From Desulfotignum sp. (lineage in GTDB: Bacteria > Desulfobacterota > Desulfobacteria > Desulfobacterales > Desulfobacteraceae), in assembly GCA_011390235.1 (NCBI GenBank), contig JAABSS010000054.1:1-6061 (forward strand): a stretch of DNA of 6,061 nt, given 5' to 3'. A model generated the notes under the pieces. The model saw only the letters and a program-made list of their open reading frames with translations, was not told the origin of the DNA and did no database searches. How positions within the stretch are numbered: the stretch's first letter is position 1; each line of letters opens with the position of its first letter. The translations under genes and the position numbers were made by a program. This document shows positions 1 to 5,478 of the stretch, piece after piece.

Positions 1-963
1 AACAAAGATATCGACCGCTACGAAATCCTCAAGGTAATGGGGCCTGATGAATACCATGATGCCTATCCGGATGCAGATGAGCCAGGGCTGGACAACAATG
101 CCTATACCAATGTGATGGCAACATGGGTATTGGGCCAGGCATTGAATGCCCTGGATATTCTGCCTGTGGACTGGATGAAGGAGCTTTGTGAAAGACTGGG
201 GATCACCAAAGAAGACAAAGACCTGTGGTGGGATATCAGCCGGAAAATGCGGATCATTTTTCATGATGGCAACATCATCAGCCAGTTTGAACATTATGAC
301 CAGCTCAAAGAGCTTGACTGGGATAAATACAGGGAAAAATATGTCAATATCCAGCGCATGGACCGGATACTTGAAGCAGAAGGAGACAGTGCCAACCGGT
401 ATAAAATCACCAAACAGGCAGATGTTCTCATGCTGTTTTATCTTTTTTCCGCACCCGAGCTTAGAACCCTGTTCAAACAATTGGGTTATCCCTTTGAATA
501 CGAAACAATTCCCAAAAACATAGAGTATTATGTCCATCGCACCTCCTATGGTTCCTCTTTGAGCTGGGTGGTGCATTCATGGGTTCTGGCCCGTTCAGAC
601 AGAAAGCGGTCCTGGAATTTCTTTTTAAAAGCCCTGCAGAGCGATATAGAAGATATTCAGGGAGGCACCACCCAGGAAGGGATTCACCTGGGCGCCATGG
701 CAGGCACCATAAACATTCTCCAGGAAGCCTACATGGGCATAAAAACCCGGGATAATATGCTGTGGGTCAATCCGGAACTGCCTGAAGTGCTTGAAAAACT
801 GGAAATGCAGGTGCGGCACCGGAACAGCACCCTGGCATTTGAAACCACCCAGGATAGCTGCAAAGTCACCCTGTTATGCAGCCCGGCTAATTTATTTACC
901 TTTGGGTTCAAAGATACTTTGTATGAACTGACAGTGGGGGCTACCAGAAAATTTCATATCTGA
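1..963 (+). CDS. GH65-family glycoside phosphorylase, C-terminal part (5' end outside window)
   Basis: The reading frame is open from base 1 and ends at TGA 961-963, giving 320 residues of a protein normally about 750-1050 residues long. Numbering from base 1, the fragment starts just before the GPDEYH motif. Its Glu17 (codon 49-51) matches the catalytic general acid of GH65 phosphorylases. It is followed by DNNAYTNVMA, then KQADVLMLFY (about 137-146), then HRTSYGSSLS (about 179-188), the region that binds phosphate in characterised members, and then GGTTQEGIHLGAMAG. A small beta-rich C-terminal domain closes the protein and appears complete. Family members phosphorolyse alpha-linked disaccharides such as trehalose, maltose or kojibiose in the cytoplasm, releasing beta-glucose 1-phosphate. 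The motif wording is closest to the Rv3401-like subgroup, often fused to an N-terminal HAD beta-phosphoglucomutase domain. That part is outside the window, and the substrate cannot be named from here. Confidence 0.9.
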   Translation, partial: NKDIDRYEILKVMGPDEYHDAYPDADEPGLDNNAYTNVMATWVLGQALNALDILPVDWMKELCERLGITKEDKDLWWDISRKMRIIFHDGNIISQFEHYDQLKELDWDKYREKYVNIQRMDRILEAEGDSANRYKITKQADVLMLFYLFSAPELRTLFKQLGYPFEYETIPKNIEYYVHRTSYGSSLSWVVHSWVLARSDRKRSWNFFLKALQSDIEDIQGGTTQEGIHLGAMAGTINILQEAYMGIKTRDNMLWVNPELPEVLEKLEMQVRHRNSTLAFETTQDSCKVTLLCSPANLFTFGFKDTLYELTVGATRKFHI

Positions 964-1145
964 TTCTGCTCACATGGGGCGTGACTGGGGCTGGAGCGAC
1001 CCTGGTATTATTTACAATAACCATCAACCAGACATTCATGGAAGCCACCCCGGAGGGTTGCCGCCGGGGTCATGATTGCCGCCATCTTCTGGTCCCTGCT
1101 TTTGCCTGGTATTTTCACATGCCCGGTACTAGTGGAGCATCTGCT
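963..1145 (+). pseudogene. Possible frameshifted remnant of an MFS-like membrane transporter
   Basis: There is no intact gene here. From about 963 one frame reads a hydrophobic stretch (LILLTWGVTGAGATLVLF) followed by TINQTFMEATPEGCRRG. From 1069 the next frame continues with VMIAAIFWSLLLPGIF and another hydrophobic run. Joined by a single frame change near 1065-1070, they resemble the MFS pattern of a helix, then a 'P-RGRV' loop, then the next helix. No start codon or ribosome site precedes it, and it directly follows the GH65 stop. The transporter reading is inference from composition and one loose motif. It could equally be a chance hydrophobic frame. Confidence 0.25.
1047..1070. other. 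GC-rich inverted repeat downstream of the GH65 gene
   Basis: ACCCCGG (1047-1053) pairs perfectly with CCGGGGT (1064-1070) around a 10-base loop in which GG and CC can pair further. It lies 84 bases past the GH65 stop. No T-run follows on either strand, so it is not a standard intrinsic terminator, though it could stabilise the 3' end of the transcript. It coincides with the frame change in the putative transporter remnant. Confidence 0.4.
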
Positions 1146-1421
1146 CTATGATGACCGGGCTTGTCCAACAAACGCTTCAGATTGTGGCTGGGCATTTTTG
1201 ATGTCCCATATTATTGTGTCAGAACTGAAATCTTGTTCATTGGGCCACATAATCCCATGGTGGGCAGGACGAACAAGACTAAAATAGGATTTATTCTTTA
1301 GCTCTTTGAATGCACTGCCTTTTAAGTAAGGTTTAACATCAAAAATACCGGAAATTCCGCTGCTTGTCAGAATGTCAATCTGGTAATCCCTTAAGGGAAT
1401 GGCTTTAATGATTTTGTCCAT
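1146..1421 (-). CDS. DUF2442 family small protein
   Basis: This is a 91-residue protein. The N-terminal part reads as a DUF2442 domain: a first strand leading to YQIDILTSSGISGIFDVKPYL (residues 13-33, residue C-terminal to the strand being the usual 'G-F-D-V/L-P-L' signature), then FKELKNKSYFSLVRP and the family's IMWPNEQDFSSDTI. The last 20 residues run past the usual end of the domain. No signal peptide or membrane segment is visible. The gene starts 12 bases after the DUF4160 stop and has only a weak ribosome site (AAGG within the end of the upstream gene), which suggests translational coupling. DUF2442 genes commonly sit beside DUF4160 genes, and the pair has the form of a toxin-antitoxin operon, but I know of no demonstrated activity. 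Family assignment is fairly sure; function is unknown. Confidence 0.82.
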   Translation of the reverse strand: MDKIIKAIPLRDYQIDILTSSGISGIFDVKPYLKGSAFKELKNKSYFSLVRPAHHGIMWPNEQDFSSDTIIWDIKNAQPQSEAFVGQARSS

Positions 1422-1433
1422 ATGTTTATTCTT

Positions 1434-1703
1434 TTACCTTAAAGGTGCTATTTTAAAAATAGGTTCGCCCGCAACTGCCAGTTTCCAATTAGCCAGCAAA
1501 TCTTCTTTATGAATTTCTATCCAGGCTTGGACAAGCTTCATCTTGTTGGATGGCAAACTGCCATTTAAAACAGTCCCATCCTTAATAGCTATAGAAGCCG
1601 TGTACTCACCGTACTCTGCATGAATATGAGGCATTTTGTGTTTCTTGTCGTCATAAAAATACATCAAGATGAGGATACCGTAAAACATTGATATTGTGGG
1701 CAT
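1434..1703 (-). CDS. DUF4160 family small protein
   Basis: This is an 89-residue protein matching DUF4160 over its whole length. It opens MPTISMFYGILILMYF, followed by the family hallmark MPHIHAEYGEY (residues 24-34) with its His-x-His, then the strand ASIAIKDGTVLNGSLP and the C-terminal helix region VQAWIEIHKEDLLANWKLA, ending IAPLR. The start is supported by AGAGGG at 1708-1713, four bases upstream of the ATG. It is the first gene of a two-gene unit with DUF2442 and has its own near-consensus promoter at 1736-1763. The protein is soluble and probably cytoplasmic. Which of the two proteins, if either, is toxic or nucleic-acid binding cannot be read from the sequence. The His pair could bind metal, but this is only a suggestion. 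Confidence 0.88.
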   Translation of the reverse strand: MPTISMFYGILILMYFYDDKKHKMPHIHAEYGEYTASIAIKDGTVLNGSLPSNKMKLVQAWIEIHKEDLLANWKLAVAGEPIFKIAPLR

Positions 1704-1735
1704 AATTCCCTCTTTATATGGGTAGTCTTGTTTTA

Positions 1736-1763
1736 ATTATACATCACCTTTTAAAGATATCAA
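1736..1763 (-). promoter_or_regulatory. Sigma70-type promoter of the DUF4160-DUF2442 operon
   Basis: Reading on the minus strand, TTGATA (1758-1763, 5 of 6 consensus bases) is followed by a 16-base spacer and TATAAT (1736-1741, perfect). Transcription would begin near 1729, giving a leader of roughly 26 bases that carries the AGAGGG ribosome site. It is the best promoter match I found in the window. Confidence 0.7.
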
Positions 1764-1834
1764 GACCAGCATATGGAATAACATCGAGCAGAAAGCGCAA
1801 CATTCAAGCCAAAAAGCCAGCGCTACGTTACCAG

Positions 1835-1875
1835 TCCGGCCGGGACAACAGGCACTGCCTGCCGTCCCGGCCGGA
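1835..1875. terminator. Long GC-rich hairpin between the six-BON gene and the DUF4160 operon
   Basis: TCCGGCCGGGAC (1835-1846) and GTCCCGGCCGGA (1864-1875) form a perfect 12-bp stem. Inside it CAGGC (1849-1853) pairs with GCCTG (1857-1861) around a three-base loop, so the whole is a two-part stem with a 2x2 internal loop. It starts about 54 bases past the end of the minus-strand BON gene and precedes the DUF4160 promoter, the position expected of a terminator or 3'-end stabiliser. No T-run follows on the minus strand (three adenines follow the stem on the plus strand), so intrinsic termination is not certain. It could also be a REP-like repeat unit. Confidence 0.5.
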
Positions 1876-1888
1876 AAATCGCAGTTAT

Positions 1889-1905
1889 GATCCGGTTTCA
1901 GGATC
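1889..1905. other. Short inverted repeat just past the six-BON stop
   Basis: GATCC (1889-1893) and GGATC (1901-1905) form a 5-bp stem with a 7-base loop, 24 bases downstream of the BON stop. On the plus strand a T-rich run (ATTTTTATTT) follows, but no plus-strand gene ends here. The stem is weak and may have no function; it is listed because it lies next to the stronger hairpin. Confidence 0.2.
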
Positions 1906-1928
1906 TCTGATTTTTATTTCCCTGCTTT

Positions 1929-3467
1929 CTACTGCCTGTAGGAAATCGTCAATTCGTTATCCACAGCCACTGCACCGCCTTCAAGGGAATTTTGTGTTGC
2001 AGCGTCATATTCAGACCAGGAATCCACCTCACCGGTGAGGGTGGCCTTGCCGTCATCCACGCTGATATTGATATCACCGCCGTCCACAAAAGGACTCCAG
2101 AAGAATTCACTTTCAATATTTTCTTTGATTTTCTGATCATCTTTTGTTGTTGTCACCATTGGCTGGTAGGTATACCAGTCGTAATCATAGATATAAGATT
2201 CATCCACATAGGGTTTATACACATAAGGATCATAGGTTTTGGTGACAATAAGTTTGTTGTCCACCACATAAATGCCCCTTACATCAGATGCCAGATTTTC
2301 AGCACGGGTTTTTTCAAAATAGCTGTCCACTGTTCCGTAAAGATCGGCAACACCGGCCACAACTTCCACCGTCAGGGCATAATCTTCCATATAAGGATCC
2401 CTGTCGAACTTATCCATTATTTTTTGTTCAAGTTCATTGCTGGTCCGTTCTTCAGCCGGCCGGGACACTTTCAATTGATTTTCCACCCGGATTACACCCA
2501 CGGTGTTCCTGGCATCCTGAGCTGCAAGCCGTTTGGCATTCAGATAGTCCACCGTGCCCCGCAATTTCACCACACCATTGTTCACGTTGACATCGATATC
2601 AGTGGACAGCACCCTTGGATCATATAAAAGCGCGTCTTCAACAGCAGCCTTGATCTTGTCATCAGTCTTGAGTATATATTTTTCCTGGCGCAGATCCCTG
2701 TCACGGGCCCAGCGGTCAGCCTTGAGCAGACTGGCATCCACCTCTTTTATTCCGGGCATCCATGCATGGTTTATGGCCCTGTCTTTTTCCGCTGCACTGC
2801 CTACGGTGCCTTTCAGGGTTACTTTCTTATTGTTTACCGAGACCTGGACCAGTTCCTGGTCCACCAGGGTATCCCAGCGCATGGCTTTTTTTATGTCAGC
2901 CTGAAATTCCTTGTCCGGCCGTGAGGTTTTATGATCAAAAAGAAGAAGGTTGTCCACTTCTTTCACACCGCTGACGCTTTTGGCCACGCGTTCGGCCTGT
3001 GCTTTTTCCATATAGGAGTTGACCTGCCCTTCAAGGGTCACCACCCCGTTATCGACACTTGTGTCAATTTCGTATAATTCAGTGACCGGATCGCTTAACA
3101 ATGCTTCCGTGACATCTGCATAAACAGCAGAATCGCTTTTTACCGTTACCGGCTCCACCGCAATCCGGTTGACCACCGAGCGGACCCCTTTTACCGTTTT
3201 TGCAATACTGACCGCTCTTTCTTTTGCCAGCAGGTTTCCCACACTTCCGGACAAGGTAACCACATTGTCCATACTGCTGACATCAATAAAATAAGCGGGA
3301 ACTGCCTGATCCTCGGATAATTCTTTTTCCACCGCACTCTCGATGTTTTCGTCCACAAGATCTGTTGCAGCTGTGGATATGCCGCAGGCCAAAAGGAAAA
3401 AAACCAGTGTCAGGGCCAAAACCCATACGTTTTTTTTCAGAATTTTAATTGCCTTTGCTTGTGCCAT
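1929..3467 (-). CDS. Exported protein with six BON domains
   Basis: This is a 512-residue protein. Lysines at 5-12 precede a hydrophobic stretch (14-28), forming a signal sequence. Cleavage could fall at STA-A (about 33), or LLAC with Cys28 could serve as an imperfect lipobox. The mature part is six BON domains at about 36-105, 113-180, 185-250, 268-336, 343-410 and 443-510. Each shows the pattern of a helix, a strand, 'V-V-L-G-V', a lysine- or glutamate-rich helix and 'V-G-V-V-N-L'. Examples are NGVVTLEGQVNSY in the second and NGVVKLRGTVDYL in the fourth. A tyrosine-rich linker (about 411-437) separates domains 5 and 6. BON domains bind phospholipid or serve as periplasmic stress modules in OsmY and DolP; those proteins carry two domains, so six is long. 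The start is fixed by AAGGAG six bases before the ATG. It is divergent from the transglycosylase gene. An envelope-stabilising role is inferred. Confidence 0.9.
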   Translation of the reverse strand: MAQAKAIKILKKNVWVLALTLVFFLLACGISTAATDLVDENIESAVEKELSEDQAVPAYFIDVSSMDNVVTLSGSVGNLLAKERAVSIAKTVKGVRSVVNRIAVEPVTVKSDSAVYADVTEALLSDPVTELYEIDTSVDNGVVTLEGQVNSYMEKAQAERVAKSVSGVKEVDNLLLFDHKTSRPDKEFQADIKKAMRWDTLVDQELVQVSVNNKKVTLKGTVGSAAEKDRAINHAWMPGIKEVDASLLKADRWARDRDLRQEKYILKTDDKIKAAVEDALLYDPRVLSTDIDVNVNNGVVKLRGTVDYLNAKRLAAQDARNTVGVIRVENQLKVSRPAEERTSNELEQKIMDKFDRDPYMEDYALTVEVVAGVADLYGTVDSYFEKTRAENLASDVRGIYVVDNKLIVTKTYDPYVYKPYVDESYIYDYDWYTYQPMVTTTKDDQKIKENIESEFFWSPFVDGGDINISVDDGKATLTGEVDSWSEYDAATQNSLEGGAVAVDNELTISYRQ

Positions 3468-3508
3468 TGAAATCTCCTTTCATTTTTTAATTAAATAGAA
3501 ACCGGAAA

Positions 3509-3541
3509 GTTCCTGCCTTTGGGTGGATCTTTGGCAGGAAC
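3509..3541. other. Inverted repeat in the probable leader of the six-BON gene
   Basis: GTTCCTGCC (3509-3517) and GGCAGGAAC (3533-3541) are perfect inverted arms around a 15-base loop, ending about 42 bases before the BON start codon. If transcription starts near 3548, the hairpin would sit almost at the 5' end of the mRNA. It could be an operator, or an RNA stem that protects or controls the message. Confidence 0.45.
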
Positions 3542-3554
3542 CATCTTCCATTTG

Positions 3555-3560
3555 ATTATA
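3555..3560 (-). promoter_or_regulatory. Candidate -10 element for the six-BON gene
   Basis: A perfect TATAAT lies on the minus strand about 88 bases before the BON start codon. No good -35 hexamer sits at 16-18 bases upstream, so the promoter would need an activator or another sigma factor, or the match is chance in AT-rich DNA. Confidence 0.3.
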
Positions 3561-3755
3561 TTAAGGATAATTTTTGGCGGTGATTTGCACAATACAGGAA
3601 AAAATGTAATTTGCATTGGCCGTTTATGTACGTGATATCTCCACATTTTTCAGTGATAGATCATGGAAAAATAACAAAGTACGAACCGCCCCATATGAAG
3701 GCATCGTTGTTCCCATCAACGCCATGACAGATCAGTATTCCCACCAATAGTTATT

Positions 3756-3784
3756 CCGGGTGAAACACTAATAGTGCTTTCCGG
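3756..3784. other. Extended dyad, possible operator
   Basis: CACTA-A-TAGTG (3766-3776) is a perfect odd-centred palindrome. GAAA and TTTC flank it with one unpaired base, and CCGG lies at both outer ends. Read another way, TTCCGGGTGAAA (3754-3765) and TTCCGGTGAAA (3779-3789) are imperfect direct repeats 25 bases apart. The site is about 100 bases before the transglycosylase start. It could be a repressor or activator site for either divergent gene, or a leader hairpin. Confidence 0.4.
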
Positions 3785-3884
3785 TGAAAGAAATACAGGA
3801 AAACCCGGATAGCCTTTTTCCCGAAATTTCATAAAATAATACCATGAAGCATTAAAAACAGTGAGATAAAAGGCGAGAAAACCA

Positions 3885-5417
3885 ATGAAAACTGAAAGAA
3901 CAGCAGACATCATCTGGAATCATGTGTCCCGGGCTGTTATTACAACCATTGTCCTGGTATTGATTTTTCATGGTACCCCTGCTCTGACAGAAACCAGCCA
4001 TTCATTTGAAAAGCCCTACTTTGCGGCAGAGTACCTGTTAACCCGGGTGAATGCTTCTTTCGCAAAAGATCCTGACCCCCTTCATAACAGCCGTTTTATA
4101 AAGGTGCTGGTTGCCAGCAGCAAAACCAGTTTTTTTATTGACGAAGGCCGTTTTAACGGTTTTGAATATGAATTTCTAAGTGCATATGAAACTTTTGTAA
4201 ACCAGGTGGTTGACCGGTATTTTCGCATAAAACTTCTCTTTATTCCTGTGGCCCTCAAAGACATTTTTTCTTTTCTTGAAAAAGGTTATGGGGATATCGC
4301 TGCAACCGGTTTGTCATTTCCGGAATACCCCAACAGGCAGTTTTCTTTTTCCCGTCCTTATATCCATGATGTGCGCAGGATCATCGTACAAAACAGGGAG
4401 GACCCCAGAATCACATCCATTGACGATCTGCGCTACCACCCTGTCTATGCTCACCAGGAAAGCAACAATGGCACTTTTTATAAAGAAATGGTCCATTGTG
4501 GATTCAGACAGGTTCATGCAGGATTCCAGATAAAATCTGCAGACAGATGTTTTGCAATTGAAGATATTCTGAAGCTGGTTGATTCAGGGGTGATGCAATA
4601 TGCACTGGTGGACGAGCATATTGTGGATGCTTGGAGCCCGGTACTTTCCAGGATCAGAGGAGAAAAACAGCCGATGGTCCATTCCAGCGGAAATATCACC
4701 CTTGCGGTGCGGCGGGGAAATACAAAATTACTGGACACCCTCAACCGGTTTATTGAAAAAAACCGGAAGGGGAGCCATCTGGGAAATATTTTGTATAACC
4801 GGTATTACCGCAATTCCAAATGGATCAAAAATCCACATCTTTTCCATACCATGGAGCTCTTTCCCCGGGTTTTCAAATTTATGCAGCTTTATGGTGAACA
4901 ATATCAATTGAATCCGCTTATGCTTCTGGCAGTGGGGTATAAAGAATCCAGACTGGACCAGGCAAATACCAGTCCGAAAGGAGCTGTGGGTATCATGCAG
5001 CTTATGCCCGGTACTGCTGCCGATCCAAATGTGGATATAAAAAACATTTATGATTTGAAAAACAATATCCATGCAGGGGTAAAATATCTGTATCATTTGA
5101 AAACACGATACTTTGACAAACCCTCCATTTCTAAAGAAGACCAGTTCTTTTTGACCCTGGCCGCCTATAATGCGGGTCCGGACAGAATTATGAAAATGCG
5201 CAAAATAACCAAAAAAAACGGCGGCAATCCTGATAAATGGTTTTTCAATGTTGAAAAAACAGCAGCACAGATGATCGGGCAGGAAGTGGTTGAGTATGTG
5301 GCAGATGTGTATAAGTATTTTATCGGCTATACGCTCCAGGCGGATCTGGTAAAAAATCGGAACAATATCAGCCGGAACCAGCCAAAGGATATCAGGTATC
5401 TGTTTTCTGTGCGCTAG
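3885..5417 (+). CDS. MltF-type membrane-bound lytic murein transglycosylase (SBP_bac_3 plus SLT domains)
   Basis: This is a 510-residue protein, close to the size of E. coli MltF (518). An N-terminal hydrophobic segment (about 17-30) is followed by a possible cleavage site TPA-L (about 33), so the protein is exported and perhaps membrane-attached. Residues about 71-295 form a solute-binding-like domain (FIKVLVASSKTSFFIDEG, GFEYEFLSAY, GDIAATGLSF, FSFSRPYI). Residues about 320-490 are the SLT lysozyme-like domain: GYKES with catalytic Glu354, then GAVGIMQLMPGTA (367-379), then LAAYNAGPDRI (425-435). The enzyme cleaves the MurNAc-GlcNAc bond of murein to give 1,6-anhydro ends. In MltF the N-terminal domain binds muropeptide-like ligands and tunes activity. 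An in-frame TAA at 3867-3869 and AAAAGGCGAG upstream support the ATG. The symbol mltF is not given because orthology is not proven. It probably shares a transcript with the two-BON gene 61 bases downstream. Confidence 0.92.
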   Translation: MKTERTADIIWNHVSRAVITTIVLVLIFHGTPALTETSHSFEKPYFAAEYLLTRVNASFAKDPDPLHNSRFIKVLVASSKTSFFIDEGRFNGFEYEFLSAYETFVNQVVDRYFRIKLLFIPVALKDIFSFLEKGYGDIAATGLSFPEYPNRQFSFSRPYIHDVRRIIVQNREDPRITSIDDLRYHPVYAHQESNNGTFYKEMVHCGFRQVHAGFQIKSADRCFAIEDILKLVDSGVMQYALVDEHIVDAWSPVLSRIRGEKQPMVHSSGNITLAVRRGNTKLLDTLNRFIEKNRKGSHLGNILYNRYYRNSKWIKNPHLFHTMELFPRVFKFMQLYGEQYQLNPLMLLAVGYKESRLDQANTSPKGAVGIMQLMPGTAADPNVDIKNIYDLKNNIHAGVKYLYHLKTRYFDKPSISKEDQFFLTLAAYNAGPDRIMKMRKITKKNGGNPDKWFFNVEKTAAQMIGQEVVEYVADVYKYFIGYTLQADLVKNRNNISRNQPKDIRYLFSVR

Positions 5418-5432
5418 ATTTTTTTTGTGATT

Positions 5433-5456
5433 ATAACAAAATTGTTATTAAACAAT
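5433..5456. other. Nested AT-rich dyads between the transglycosylase and two-BON genes
   Basis: ATAACAA (5433-5439) and TTGTTAT (5442-5448) form one dyad with a two-base centre. ATTGTT (5441-5446) and AACAAT (5451-5456) form a second, sharing the middle arm. TTGTT-N4-AACAA has the architecture of a CRP/FNR-family site but differs from the FNR half-site TTGAT. The DNA lies 16 bases after the transglycosylase stop and could be an internal operator, or two competing weak RNA stems. No T-run follows the dyads, so termination is unlikely. Confidence 0.3.
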
Positions 5457-5478
5457 AAAATGCAGGGGGAGGTTTTTT

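Larger units (their letters stand above)
3468..3884. promoter_or_regulatory. Divergent regulatory region between the six-BON and transglycosylase genes
   Basis: These 417 bases hold no convincing gene. They are AT-rich and contain the leaders of both flanking genes. Visible signals are a 9-bp inverted repeat (3509-3541), a minus-strand TATAAT (3555-3560), two copies of ATTTGCA 26 bases apart (3583-3589 and 3609-3615), and an extended dyad (3756-3784). The ribosome sites of the two genes lie at its ends: AAGGAG for the BON gene and AAAAGGCGAG (about 3868-3877) for the transglycosylase. I found no well-spaced promoter for the plus-strand gene. Confidence 0.6.

Noticed and set aside
1072..1287. 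Plus-strand open frame starting at 1072 as an intact small membrane protein
   Set aside because: Its second half is antisense to the DUF2442 gene and it has no ribosome site. Only its first part is kept, as a possible remnant.
1992..2627. Long plus-strand open frame of 211 codons opposite the six-BON gene
   Set aside because: It lies wholly antisense to a gene with clear repeated domains, is rich in His/Ile/Phe runs typical of an antisense shadow, and has no recognisable family.
3575..3589. Sigma54-like promoter TGGC...TTGCA upstream of the transglycosylase
   Set aside because: The GG and GC dinucleotides are separated by 9 bases, not the required 10, and the ACG after TGGC is missing.
3716..3913. 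Minus-strand open frame of 65 codons in the divergent region
   Set aside because: Its start overlaps the transglycosylase start, there is no ribosome site, and it resembles no known family.
5211..5218. A8 run (A-AAA-AAC in frame) in the transglycosylase, and the same in the BON signal peptide at 3430-3437, as programmed frameshift sites
   Set aside because: Both encode ordinary Lys-Lys-Asn, the full-length zero frame is intact and conserved in form, and no stimulatory stem is evident.
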